A stretch of DNA of 64,000 nucleotides from Athripsodes cinereus (taxonomy: Eukaryota > Arthropoda > Insecta > Trichoptera > Leptoceridae): assembly GCA_947579605.1 (NCBI GenBank), contig OX388318.1:2170001-2234000 (forward strand), written 5' to 3'. The translations under genes and the position numbers were made by a program. This document shows, one piece after another, positions 32,601 through 47,600 of this stretch. The notes under the pieces were generated by a model. It did not search any database and had not been told where the DNA came from. It worked only from the letters and a program-made list of their open reading frames with translations. Positions within the stretch are counted from its first letter, which is position 1. Every line of letters starts with the position of its first letter.

Positions 32601-35600
32601 ACGGCTGCTGGGCGCGTCAATATAAGATTAGCGACCATTTATTTTATTACGAGACGAAATGAATGTCGAAGAAGTATGAATCTTGTATAGTACCTAATCA
32701 TAAAATAATATACGTCCATAATCATCTCAATATTCGTCTTACATAATTCTTAACAATAAGCCATTATGTCAAACTTAAAATGATATCGCATCTTGTATAG
32801 CTATATAGTTTAATAAAGGATGTCTCATTAAGAGTGCACTTTTTCATTTTAAAATAAAAACATGTATTTTTTTTAGAGAGTTGTGATATTTTTATTTGTA
32901 GTAAAGAAGACATGTTCCGATTTAGTATGGAATAAAATATCCGGCAAATGACCCCCATGGCTCATGATGCCAAATTGATGTTTTCGGGTTTTCGGTGACA
33001 CTTTCGTTTATAACAGCAATGTTTTCAAAAGACCGACCGGTACGTGGATGCAAAGGAGTCTTTATGTCCATAATCGACCCAGTTTCTTCAATTTTTTTTA
33101 CCACTCGTCGAATGGTTGACACATTAGACGCATTTTCTCGACTGAAAATTTTGCGAAGTTTGCGAGCGGTCTCAGCGTAACTTTTCCTATTTTTGTAATA
33201 ACTTTTCACAATAATTATTAAGCGTTGTTATTTCGTTTAGCGCGCCATTTTTAATAATCGGAATAAACATAGGTGACAGCTGCCAAATTTCAGTGTTGCC
33301 ACTTGCACGAAAAAAGAATTGCACTAAATTTAAAAAGTGCACACCTACTGAGACACCCTTTATTATTATAAATTGTATGTGTAATGGTCATAAAAGTAAT
33401 TCGAATTACTGCACAGGAAATGAGAGAAGCCATTTCTGATATTAAATAATGTATTGTAAAGTTATATATGTACATAGTTTGATATTATGTCAGTAATAAT
33501 AATGTTGTTTTTATGCCCTTTGCTTTTAATAATGAGACATGTATCGGATACCGGTTGAATACTTAAGTTTTGATACGTAGCCTGCCTCAATAAATTCTTC
33601 GACTGAGAATGGTATATTTCCCACTCTTTTCCACAAGTTTTCAATGTCTTGTAAAAAGCAGGATTTCGTATTTAATTTTCGAAACGGAATTTCGTTTTGT
33701 ATTTTATCGGATGATTTATTCAGCGCCGTTTAATGAAGCATCCATCTTGAGAGCGCAGAAAACTATGTTAGAAAAGCGATGTCTTCAATTTGCCTTTCAA
33801 CGTTGTTATTGATTGGTTTTTACAAAGGTCTTCGGGGAGTCGATTCCAGATGAAAGGTCTTGCGACACTAAAAACACTGTCGTGGAAGAAGGACTTGTTG
33901 GCTCTGTAAATCGCGTCCAGCATATTGGTAGATGTCTTTGCTGAGCGTAGGGGTCTTCTTGCAGATGTTTTAAGAATACAGTGCTCAGAAAGTGACTGTT
34001 GCATATGTTTTAAGAAAACAGTGCTCAGAATGTGACTGAGGTGCCATATTATTCAAAGTCTTAAGCACATTTTGTTCTTTTTGAATTATGTGACTTTTCT
34101 ATTTAACCATCGATTTATTACATTATAATTATTTACCTAATTAATTAATTACTATCAATCTCATTCCATAGATTACACAATACATTTATTTCCAGTTTGT
34201 CTTTGTATTTTAAAATAACATTAATATAATTATCTATGCATTATTCGTTGTGGTCCATTAGCTTGATACATTAAAAGTTAAAACACCTGTTCTTCATTAA
34301 CAATATTTATTATATAAATGTGTAAATCTAAATACATAGGTACCTACCTACCTAGAAAACCTCTCCAGTATCTTTTTTTCATATCAACCAATAAAACTTT
34401 ATGGGCAAGGTAATACCTACTTTTATCTTAAGTTTCAACTCTGTTTGATGTAGAAAATAGTCTAATAGACCAATAAGGGTAACATGGTCTTTTCTGTAGG
34501 ACGGTCATTTATTTGAGGGGCAATAAACTTAACCGTGTTCCTATGTTAATACAGCTGACAGTAAGATTGTTTGGCGGTGGTTATGTGGTGTTCTCACTTT
34601 GGCGAATATCGCCAGACACCAAAATCATCGCCAGCCATTTGAACCGTGTGAACAAAATGACAGCTAGTCTGAAACGATAAAAATCAGTAGAAACGATATC
34701 GTCTCGAGTTGACCACCTTCCAACTTTTCGGCCGATTGAACGATTTGCGCATGCGCAGATGTGCGCGGCGTTCGTATCTATGGTAAAAACTTTAAAACCT
34801 ATAAATTTTATAATACCGTGGAGCACCCGGTGAAGAATTGGTCTATCCCGTGGAGCACCTGGTAAATAATTGGTCTCCCACTCTTCTGCGTAAGTTTTCG
34901 AGTGTCCTGTAAAAGGCAGGTGTTCGAAAAAAAATAAGACATTTTACTTCTTAAATTCAGCGATGAGGCTTGCCACCCATCCTGAATGTCTTGATTTTAT
35001 ATTGGCACGAAGAGGACAGTTTGCATGTTTCTTACATGCAGCTGATCTGCTGGCTACCCCACTTGTGGGATATGCCGTGATGGTATAGTATAGTATGTTT
35101 CCCGCTTCGTGACAGCTGTTATCTTTGTTGTTGGTTTGTGGCGTTTGTTTCCTTAATTAAAAGGCTCCTTATAACCTCTACTATAACATTTTCGACTAAA
35201 AATAAACACTTCGCGATCTCCATCTCGACGCCATTTTGAAAACAGTTTCAAAATAAAAGCGCATCTGACAGATCGTTTCTATATCGGTAGACTGTGTGAA
35301 CAGGTGTGACGATCAATGGATGTCCCGCGAATTTTGTTTTTTCGCCTGGCGATATATTTAGAAATTCGCCTGGCGATATTCGCCAAATGTGAACACCCCA
35401 TTAGCGTCGTTTTTAGCAATAGTTTTTAACTTTTGATTCTTAGTGAATAAATTTAAATAAAATAATGAATCAAAGTAATTAATAATAGTAATCTATATTG
35501 ATTCAAACTAAAATAAAAACGTTCCAAAATTATTTAATCAAGTTCACTTGAACTAACATCCGTATTCTATCTGAAATTAGTTGTACCTATATAATTCCAA

Positions 35601-38600
35601 TTAGGAACAATTATTGAGTTTATAGAATATGAATGTAGACTAACTAAAATTGGAACGTTCCTTTTTTAGTTAGTGCACACTAAAAATGAAATAGAATTGG
35701 GCGTATAGTTATACTTCTTCGAACAAAACAAACAAAATATAAATATGACTAACAGTACATAATATGTGTATAACAAGGGTATTCACTTCCTCGAAAAAAA
35801 CTTACCACGTGAAAAAGAAAGTGTAAGGGTGGTGTCTTTTTCTAACACATGTTAGTATTACGTATCGGACCGGATTTGGCCAGCAGGCCATAGTTTAGAG
35901 ACCCCTGATCTAGTACATAGTACTTCAGTGATTTAAATATGTTATAATTCCGTCGTTTTATCGCCCACTTAAGGTTTTATCCATTAAGTTTCTTATTATT
36001 AAACAAAATGTGACATGGGCAGATTAATTATTGAAATATATTATTATAGTCTGCTATTTCACAACATTATCTATAGTACACAATAAAATAAAGATAACAT
36101 TACTAGTTTATAATGAAAATAATGAAATGTCAACCATTTTGATTACCGTTTTAAACGTGGGAATTCGAGTACCTTAGTACCTGTCATTCATAAGAACAAT
36201 GTTGAAATAGTAGAAATGTTCCTATGGTACAGTGGCTAATCTTTGGCCCAACGTTTCACCCGCATCTGTGGCGGGCATCTTCCCGGAAAACCCGGATACC
36301 GCAGAAGTCTGGAAACTACCATTTATCCAAAATTCTACACTAAACAAATCTTGTCCTCACCGAAGGTGCCATAGTGAGCAGCCTGAAGGGCTGGCCGGCC
36401 AAAATACCCCCTGTATAAAAGAAAAACTTGAGTGTTACCTGAAATTCTAATGAAATAATGAAATTAAAAAAAAATCTACGCCGAAAAAATCTAGTCCCGC
36501 CACCGTGTAAGAGCTGTAATTAGTTAAAAATGTAAATATACTAAATTTAACAATATTTTGATGGGTTTTTTTTTAAGTAAAATAGGAAAATTAATAAATA
36601 GAATTCGTTGGTAGCCTGGAGGCAGAGTCTCGGCCTCATGCATAAGAGGTGCATGGTACGATCCTAAGTACCGACAAACTCCCCTTTCACGACACAAGCT
36701 TTTAGTTTACTATGAAAGGTGTATAAAGTTGTATTTGGGTTTATATCAAAAATCCAGATACATCTAAAAAAAGTTTTAAAACTATAAAACCTTAAAAAAT
36801 TAAATTTCATTATCACATAATATTTCAAGCAAATTTATTATTTAAATATTTCGAGACAGTAAATATCATCAGATCAAAAAATTATGATGAACTTATCTTT
36901 AAATTTTGTCAACAATTAAATAATATTTACAATTGATGTACTCGAAAATTGAGATCATGTCTTTGGGAATTATACAGCCCCTGGACCTTAAATTGTATGT
37001 TGGATGATTTATTCGGCGCCATTTAATGGAGCATCCATCTCAAGGACGCGGGAAACTATGTTGGAAGAGAGATGACTTCAACTTGCTCCTGAACGTTGTT
37101 ATCAATTGGTTTTTACGGAGGTCCTCGGGGAGTAGGTTCCAGATGACGGGTCATGCGACGCCAAAAGCTCTATCATAGAAGCAGGACTTGTTTGCTCTAT
37201 TGATTTCGTCCAGCATGTTGATGGATGGTCTACTTGCAGATGTTTTGAGAACACAGAGCTCAGAAAGTGGCTAAGGTGCCATATTGTTCAAAGCCTTGTA
37301 GACTATAAGGCACAGTTTGTATTGAACCCTTTCACCTACTTTTAACCAGTGCAACTTTTCCTGCAAAGGTGTGACGTGTCAACCCTTGTCTTCGCGGAAA
37401 ATAAGCCTTGCAGCGCTATTGAATGCCATTTGTAGTCGATTCAGTTGAATTTGCATTGATTAATTTGAATTAAAGGGTTAAAGGCAGAGAAGTTTAGATT
37501 CGAAACTTGTTTTTTCTGCCAACCAAAGACACTGCTCCCACCAAGCTACTGACCATCACAATAAGCTTTCATCGTAATATCCAAACACTTTCATATTATT
37601 ATGTATTTTATATTGATCAAATGATTATAGCGGAAGTCCAAGCCGCACAAAGAAAACTTTGACAAATTATTATCACGAGTAAACATAATGTATCTACAAT
37701 CAAAGTGTTTAAAATACATCATCAGACACATAAAACACTTCCTCCAACATAATTCACAAGTCAAAATTGTTATGTGTGAATGTATTTACAAACCCTGTAT
37801 CTCCATTTGATAGCACATCAAAACATAATCATTACATAATATAAAAAAATGAGTCCGTTTGTATATTCGTATGTTTGTCTGTTAATACAATATTTTCCTT
37901 CCTTAATAACCGCTGAAACCCACTTCTTAGAAACAACTAGACAATTTTTTTAAGATGCGCCGTTTTGTGAAAAAAAAACCACCGCAATTGCCCATTCAAG
38001 AACCATAACACCTCCTGAACAATAGGGTCTTTAAGCCTGCCTTAAACACTTCCACACTCTCCAGAGTTCGCAAATCATAGAAAATTCTTCTATGATAATT
38101 AGAATATTTTGATCGTTTTCCTCTTATTTATTAATAGAAATTTTAACAATAATGTGAAAGCATCCGGAAGTTTTATATAATTGCCGCCATTTTTCGAAAA
38201 AAAATGTTTTGGTTTTTATCTACAGACGCGATATACAAGACGAAAATGTTTCAAATTATGTATGACAAATTATGGAATGGATGACCAGCGGATCTACGAC
38301 AGAACCAACCTACCACCAGATTCAGGAGCAAGTTGAAAACATTACTGTTCAGGAAAAGTCACTGCGCTCTTAAGATGGTCACGAATCATTAATGTTGCCA
38401 TAACATATTTTATATAAACCGTTATTATTGTTTTTCAAAATATTTTCTGCCACTTATTTTGACATTTTGGGATAAGTTTGCTCATGATTTCTTTTCTACC
38501 ACTTCTAGGTATGTTTTTACAGCGAAATAAATAAAACAAATAGTTTATTCTACTATATATTTGTTTATTTGACCAGAGAGACGTCTTTCATTTTGTTAGG

Positions 38601-41600
38601 ACATTGTCAATCCGGACATTGTGTTAGGACGTCTTCTTAGGGATTGACAATATCACAACAAGACGATAGATGTGTCTCTCTCGTCAAATAAACAAATAGT
38701 AGATCGAAATATTTGTTTTATTTATTTCGCTATGGAATTCTACTACCTAAACACCGACACAGTGAATAAGTTGTTTTTACTTTGATTTTAATTTGATATT
38801 ATTTCCCGAGCAAAATCGGGCTTAAAGCTAGCAGAACAATACGTATGATAATTTTATTAGTTTATGATTTGTAGTAATCTAAGAATCATGATGTGGTGAT
38901 GAATTAGAGAGCTATGGACAATGTTTTTATTACAATATATAGCTGTCTATATGTTGTGTATTACTATATTATGACCGACCCTCGTGAGGTCATGAACCCT
39001 AAGCCATCAAATTATAACCAATTGATTTTGTCATTAATTTATTCTTATAGGAAGAGAAAAATTACTATTCTTTATTCCACCAAATCACCTGCATGATGAG
39101 TGATGGCCAATAGAGCAAACTTATTTGCCTTTTTTGATAATCAATCTAAATACGATCTTAATCTTGTCTGAATCTTAACTCTACGATGCGCGAAGTGACT
39201 TTAGGCAAAAATACATACCTACACGACAATCTGCAGTAGTTGAGAATATTGTTTTCAACATTTACATGAGTACAGTATTATGGTTGGATTATGTGATTTA
39301 ACCCCAAGAATTCAATTTTCAAGAAATTATTTCTTCTGATTTAAGTTCGTCGGTAGCCTGGAGGTAGAGTCTCGGCCTCATGCACTTAAGGTTTCGCGGT
39401 TCGATCCCAGGTGCCAGCAAACTCACCTTTCACAAAACAAACTTTTAGCTTACTGTGAAAAGTGTATAAGGTTGTATTTGTGGATTGCGCGCCGTTTGGC
39501 TGCCGCCACGCAAATCAAACCGCTCCTTTAAATAATTTGATTTTACGAAAGATATCGGTCCCATAGTGCTGAACTTTCTTGTGCACGCTAACATTTCAAA
39601 ACCGCGTAGTTTTTGCATTTCATCATCTCTTAAACTTCATCAAAACTCGAAATAAATTAATATTCATTACTGTTGATTGTCTCTTCAAAACTTTAACAAG
39701 TCATCATTTTGTGTTGCATTCCCGCTTCTATTGCCAAAACACGTGTTAAAAAAATCATCCCCTTCCGGGAATCACTCTATACAAGTGCCAGCGTGTAGTG
39801 ATCAGAGTATGTCCAGTAGTGTAACAGAGAAGGATAACAACACCGACTACTCGCAACAAAACAGCGGGTGAAAGAGACAAAAATACTGTTTTGTCTACCA
39901 CGATGCCTATCTCAGATCTCCGTAAGAAGAAGCTTCTCTTTGTGTCCAACGTTTTCTTTGATGTCAACCAAAGTGGAACGCTCGAAAAGAAATACTTCGA
40001 GTCGGCTATCGAGAAAATCTGCACTCTTCGTGGATGGCCCCAGAGTCATCCCAAGAACGTAGAGACGAACGACACCATGACCAAGATATGGGATGGCCTG
40101 AGGCAGAGAACTGATACCAATAAAGATGGAGAGTCCTCTGCAGTGGCAGCAGCGTTACATGAACTTCATGTTTGACCTAGAAGATGCTTCCAACTTAACT
40201 AAAAAGCCACGGCGCTCTTGAGATGGTCACGGACCATGAAACAGCGCCAAATACAAATCATCTTTTTATTATTATTATTATTATTATTTGGGTTTATAAC
40301 CAAAACCCAGATACATCTTTTTAAATGAAAAAAAATATATTTCGTCCAAAAAAAATATTTGACGTCTTTTTTTTATTTATTACAATAATATATAATTATC
40401 TTTAACAGTGCGTTAATTATTTTACGGTATATTTCATTTTCTGTTGTGTTTTCAAAAGATAATACACAAAATTTCAAAAATGGTGATTTTTCGAATATAC
40501 TCGAAAGATAAAATATCTACTTGTTTAATTATGGAACCATTTATTCTAAACATAAGTACATGTAATATCTTAGGTTTAAAATAATGCAAAAAAATCTCTT
40601 AGGCTTTTTTTTTTTTTTTTAATATTATGGCGGCTCATCCCGTTGGATGTTATGGCCATATTTTCATCTTACATATAAAAAACATCATATATATATTTTA
40701 GGCGAAGAGAGAGAGAAAAAAAAGGGATCTTAGGCTTTTTGTAAGTACCAATTTATTTCATATATCAAACAATTTATTCTATTTATTTATGTATGCTATT
40801 TGTAAGCCGTCTGGTTTGAGATTTATATCAGTCGAGATTACTAAATAATATAATATAAAATAAACGCAAAGAGAAACACGCCCACATAATCACCTGTACT
40901 TACTTTCATTTTATAATCCCTTCCTTCGTATTGCATATTATAATAAATTCACCTCTATTATAACCAGCAACACTCTCCAGCATCACTCGGGTTAACTAAG
41001 ATTTTGTCACTACTACTACTATACCATCACGGCATATCCCACAAGTGGGGTAGCCACTTAGCCAGCAAACCAGCTGCATATAATAAACATAAAAACCAAT
41101 ATAAAATCAAGACATTCAGGATGGGTGGCAAACCTCATCAGTGCTGAATTTAAGATGTAAAATGTCTTAATTTTTTTCGAACACCTTCCTTTTACAGAAC
41201 ACTCGAAAACTTACGGAGAAGAGTGGGAGACCAATTCTGTACCGGGTGCCTCACGGTATTAAGATTTTATAAAGATAGGAATAAAAAGAAATTCGTATAA
41301 AAACGGTGATAGTGCGTATCTGCTAATTTATTCATCTGCATTTCTATGCAATTTCATATTCTATATTTATTTGCATATTAATAAATTTGCATAATTATTC
41401 CGTGGAGCACCCGTTAAAGAATATACATAAGAACGGTATATTGTGAAAGAGGGTGATGAGAGATATTAATTACCTACATATGTACCTTGTAATTTATGTG
41501 CGGACATTAAACAATGATCCTAGCTGGGTAAAATTTCTCTAAATTCACGTTTAGGTTCTCATGGCTCATGAACTGGGCCATCTCAGCCAGCACAATTGCC

Positions 41601-44600
41601 TCTAGCCTAATGAAAATTTATTTTTGAACGTAATTTTTCAGAAAGCAATAACCACGTAACAATTCTCAATAAAATTGTTTGTGATAAGTATTTGAGAATA
41701 TGTTTTATAAAGTCATAGAATGTTTCTTGAACCCTTTTCGCCCACGGGATATTAAAACCGGATTTTTTGTACTTACGAAACGCAATTTAAAACAAAACAA
41801 ATAATGATACATGGTGTCTGCTATTAAACAAATAAATTACCTTTCAGCTGTACCTAATTTCTGATTTTATACGCTGCCATAATGATTGCATGGTTTTTAT
41901 TTTTTAAAGGCGTCGTTTGCCGCACAACTTTTTATGCATTGTAAAATTATTAAAAAATAATATAAAATATAATAATTTATCGTCGTTGCATATTAAAAAA
42001 GGGGTATGTGAATTTATAAATGTTTTGACATTTCCATAATAAACTGCTTGTAATGACATCATAACTATTTTGTAAAGTGTTCCTTAGTATCAATTCTATC
42101 ACATGCCAATAAAAAGAACAAACAACAATTTTAGTGCACTACTGAACAGTTTTTAAAGAGTAGGTACACCTAAATAAAAATGTTCGCACATACCTACTTC
42201 TTTTTGAATATTCAACGACGTTATAAAATAGTGTCACAATGACAGTATTATAATTAACAATTTTCCCGCTCTAAGCTTTCAAGTATTGTGCCATCTATAG
42301 AAATTTTCAAAAAACTACATTTTCATAGATTATCAATAAATAAAAGTTACATCTCAATACCTAGAGATAGCGCTAGTTGGTTTCTCGGCAGATTCAATTA
42401 AGATTCTAAGGAAAATTGATAAATGAGTGGACTAGAGACAAACCTGAACGCAGTATAACACATTTTTACGAGAAAATTCAGAATGCTAAATAAACTTATA
42501 CATATATTAATAAATGCTCTTTGGACAAAATATGCTCAAAGACATTGCTCTTTCCACGCCCTTGAGAATTTGAGATGTATGCTTCGTTAAACCATACACA
42601 AATTGCATATTTTTTGAGTAAATACGTGTTTTATTCTGAAATAGGACCTAATACCACACATTTCAATAAAATTGATACACAGATGTGATGTGATACCTAT
42701 CTACCATCAACTAATCTACACAGCTGATGCCTTTAATATTTCTTGTATTTCAGTTATGTACATTGAACCATTACAACTCATTAGTTTATCGTTTATTTTT
42801 TATATCGATTCACATGTCACATTTTTTTTATTATCAATTATTTAGTTTCACGTACAAATATGAATAAATTATTTCGATGCCTAGCTATAGAATAAATGTA
42901 AAAACGTTCTACCTGATCAAAAGGTTTATAGTAATATTTGATACGGTTGATATGCGGAATGAATGGACGAGGAAAGGGTTGACAAAGAGGATATGCTTGT
43001 CTGAAAGAAGAGGTATGAGGAATCGCGGGCGTCCGAGAACCTTGTGGCTTGATCACATCAAATTCTCAAGGACGACCGCGTGTCGAATCAAAGAAATCGA
43101 TGTGCGTTCATGAGAAATTGTAAGCACACAACGGCGTGTTCATCTGTTTATGATTCTGACATAATTCATAGAGAATAGGACAAATAATAGGGAAAAAAAC
43201 TCGTTTATGGTCGTTTCAGTGAAAGGACCATTCTTCAAAATTATGTCGGGTGGTAATTGCATTTTTTTTATTTATTATGTGTGTTTGTACAAATGTGTTA
43301 TTATGTTCTGTCAATAAAGTTTTATTATTATTATTAATCGCTTTCATCCGTCATCGCTAGTGACAAAACGTCTATTCACACCTTTTCTATTTGGAAGATC
43401 ATCCAGAGTGATCACTGAAAGAGAGTAAGTCTGAATGCCCCTTAAGTAGACTTAGTATTGAACCTCATACGTCATCATACAATCATACCTCATCGCTGAA
43501 TCGATAATTTTGATGATCTTGTCTATGTGAATACAAAGAGTTACGACGCAGTATTTCATCTAGTGCTCATGTCAGATAAATGATTGTTTAAATGACAAGT
43601 TAGTGCTGTTCCCATGGACCACAGGAACTACACAGAACTTCCCCTATTGATGCAGGTGACAGCATTGGCGTACCTAGAATTTTCTCTTGGAGGAGGGCAA
43701 TAGCTTAGCAAATTTGCATTATTACATCTATGAAATGTGTATCAGTCGTCAAATGTTCAATATGGTATAGAATTTTTCCTCAGTGATTTAATTATCATAT
43801 TTTGACTATGTATTTAAGATTATCACTTATTATTTGTTAATAGCTCTGGTTTCTTTGGTTTATTTTGTAAAACTCCATATCTAATCATAACAGAATAAAA
43901 CTATATTTCAACATTTTACTCTTTACTTTACAACTGTAACCTAGGTTTCGACAATTTTTTTAGTTTTAAAAAGACCATGCATGTCAAAACCTAGGTGACT
44001 CTAGTAAAGTAACTGGTAAAACTTCGAAACCAATTTTTATTTTGTCATAAATAGATTTTTTTAGCTTTTATTTATCAATTTTAGAGCCACCAAATATTCA
44101 GTATGAAAAACTATATGAGCAAACCTTTAGTAGTCTCAATTTTCACATTTGATAATTTAGTTTGCTTGCAATATTATTTCTACCCCTTCCCCTATCGAAA
44201 AATTTATGTTATATTTTAGTCTGATCAGCAATGAAGTTTGCCACCCATCATAAATGTCTTAATTTTTTGTTGGCACGGAGCGGAGAGTTATTACATGCAG
44301 CTGGTCTGCTAGCTACCATATTTGTGGAATATACCATAATGCTGTTGTAAATTCTTTATTGAAAAAAATATTGATCGCAATCACATACAATATAATATAT
44401 TAGCTTGGCTGAGAGTCTTAAGTACTAAAATGCCATTTTCAAATTCAATTTTTTTTTATCGAAAAATCTCAACATTTTACTAGTAATAAGCTGTATATAC
44501 TTAGTATATATCATAGTGATGGACACTTTAATTCTTATAACCCTAAACATTTCTGTATTTAAGACTCACAACTGTTGTGTTATTACCGATTTTTTTTGTA

Positions 44601-47600
44601 AATTTTCAATTTTTGACAAAAATGCACTTGAATCCTAATGGCTCTCAGGTACAGAATTATTATAAACAAAAGACATTAAATTATGCGTAAGGATATTACT
44701 ACCACACTAGCCATAAGGCTGTAGTAGTAATAGTAGTCTGATTTTGCCTACTTTCATTCTATTTTCGATATCTTATGCGGGTAAGTATAGTTTTTGTCCC
44801 CTCTCCCTGGTTACGACCATGGGTGACATTACATACTAGTACTCTACAATATCTATGCATGTATGTATGTGATGTTTATATTATCTAGAGATTGAGTGGT
44901 ATTGATCATGAAATATGATCTACTTCCGACAAATCATAACAACACTATACATATTGTACGTAATACATACAACCAAATCATCATTAGGTACTTACTAGCT
45001 TCACACCCGATTCAATTCAGAAAGAAAAATTGTTGAATTATCAAAAAGTTTACAGTAAATAGTTTATACCTAATCAATCGTCATGTCTAATACCATTCTT
45101 TGGGCGGTTCGATCCCAGGTGCCGGCAAACTCTCCTTTCACGATATAAGCTTTAAAACGTGAAAGGTGCATAAGAGTACTGCATTTGGGTTTATAAAAAT
45201 ATCTCACATACATCTTTTGTAAAAGAAAAATGGGTATGGTGAAAATTGTTTTTTTCTTAACACTTTTAATTATTTTTTTTGTAAATTGCCATGATGTAAA
45301 ATATTTATGCTTTATTTTAAATGTAGTGTAGTTATTATTATTATAATGTGCAATTTTTAAATAAATTCTAAAAATCTGCCGTTTTATAGGATAGGTTATA
45401 TACTTAACTCTAAAACTTACAAAGTAAATATGAAATGCCTTATCAATATTAACAACGTTTTATTTATTGATAAAGATATTTCAGTTATTTGGCAAGAAGA
45501 AGACAGCTTGCACTTTTATTTTACATTTGACTGGTCTTCTGGCTACCCCACTTGTGCAATATGTCGTGATTGAATAATATATAATTATGGTAATAATATA
45601 AAAATAATGTACTTAATTAAAATGTTGTTTCACAATGTCAACACTGAAAGATCAGATTCAATTGATATTTCAGCTTTTATTAGTTTTCGTATTTCATATT
45701 AAATTGGAGACATGGAGTTTTTAAACTAAAAAAAATCTTTATAAATAAACAAGACATTGTTGGACGATAAAATTGTCTCGCTCTCTTTAATTAGTTTTCG
45801 ATTATCCTGTAAAACGTGAGTATTCATATTTCAACAGCTGATAGAGATCTGCAAAACGACCAATGTGCTCGTTACGTGGAGCATATTCCACTATTTTCCT
45901 TACTAGTGGGAGACGCTGCGTCATATGGAGGACAGACAAACTTAGGAACGGATTAAAATATTATAACATATTATTTATACAGGGATAAGGTGAGTAGTGA
46001 TGTATCCTGAGGGACATTTAAATTAGGAATATGTTAATAATAATACACATGTGTAATACTAACATTGATTTGACATTGACATTGTACTTTGTTAAGGTCG
46101 GACAAAATCAATTATTACACAGTCATAACTAGTGATGGGCGATATATCGATATACGATTCGATTATATCGATACTATTCGATAGTATCGGAGCAAGTCGA
46201 TTATAATATCGATTATTATAAGTCGATTAATATCGATTAATCGACTCGCACAAGTCAGATTGTAATTTACAAACACATCCATCAACTTGAGGAGGGGAGA
46301 GGAGAGTAGATACGTACGTTTCGTTGACGATTTTTTTTACTTTATTTTTTATTTTATTTTAACAAATCTACTTTATTTTTAATCTTATTTAAAGTTATTT
46401 TTTCGTTATTCCTATCATAATACTATCGTAAAGCACAAAAATAATCGACTTCAAAATAGTCGTTTTTCGTGTTATTCATATCGCGTGAAAAATAATCGAT
46501 ATTTTAGTACTTCGTTATTCCGAATATTATAATAGGTACTATCGTAAGACACGAAAATAACCGACTTCAAAATAATCGATTTTTGTGTTAATCATACCGT
46601 ACTACAATAATAATCGACAGTACTTCGATATATCGATTATTTTTTACAAGTGAAGTCGATTTTTTATATCGATTGTGAATTGTGAACGACTTCGATTATT
46701 TCGATTATAAAATATGATACTATCGCCCATCACTAGTCATAACTACCTAATACATTTCATCCTTATAATATTGTAACGGGTTTCGATTTGTTTTAAATAA
46801 ATAACATCATCCTTTTAAATGACACCTTAATAATAGTATGAAGGGCGACACAATGTTTTTGACATTGATATAATTATTATTGTTTATTATGATAATTCAT
46901 TCATTAGGTATACATGCTTTGCAGAGTCTTTCACATTTTTCTGTAAGTTTTTGAGTGATCTGTAAAAGCCAGTAGGTAATCGTAAAACATCATATAAGAC
47001 AAAACCAATCAGAAACCACGATTGGAGAACCATGTCTACACCATGAAACATTGTGTAAAATCTAATCGGAAGAAGTGAGAAAGGTGAAAAAAAAATTAGT
47101 AAATATTCTAAACATCATATAAGACATTTATCATCTTCGATTTAGCAACGATGTGGTTTGCCACCCATTTTGCATACAAAATAAATTATATAAACAATCT
47201 TAAATAAAAAAAAAACTAAATTACAAAAATAAAAATAATAGGTATCTACGTAAAATATTTACAAAAATGACATATAAGTAGTAGGCACCTAGTCGCAACA
47301 GACCCTTGATACAACAATAATGGGAAAATATGTATGATAATAATTGTATTTTTTGGTACGCAAACCTATTTAATATTATTATTTTTATAGAGCGGAAATA
47401 AATTCATCGATTTTTTGACGGTTTTTTTTTATCAACATAATGTTCCAAATATTTTCCTGTAACAACCTACATTTACATAACTAATTTTATATTATAATAT
47501 TTCCCGTAGGTACATACTTACATCGGGGAATTTTCTATAAAATATTTAATTGTATATTTTATTGTTAAGTGGTTTAAAAAAGTACGAACCGACAAAAATA

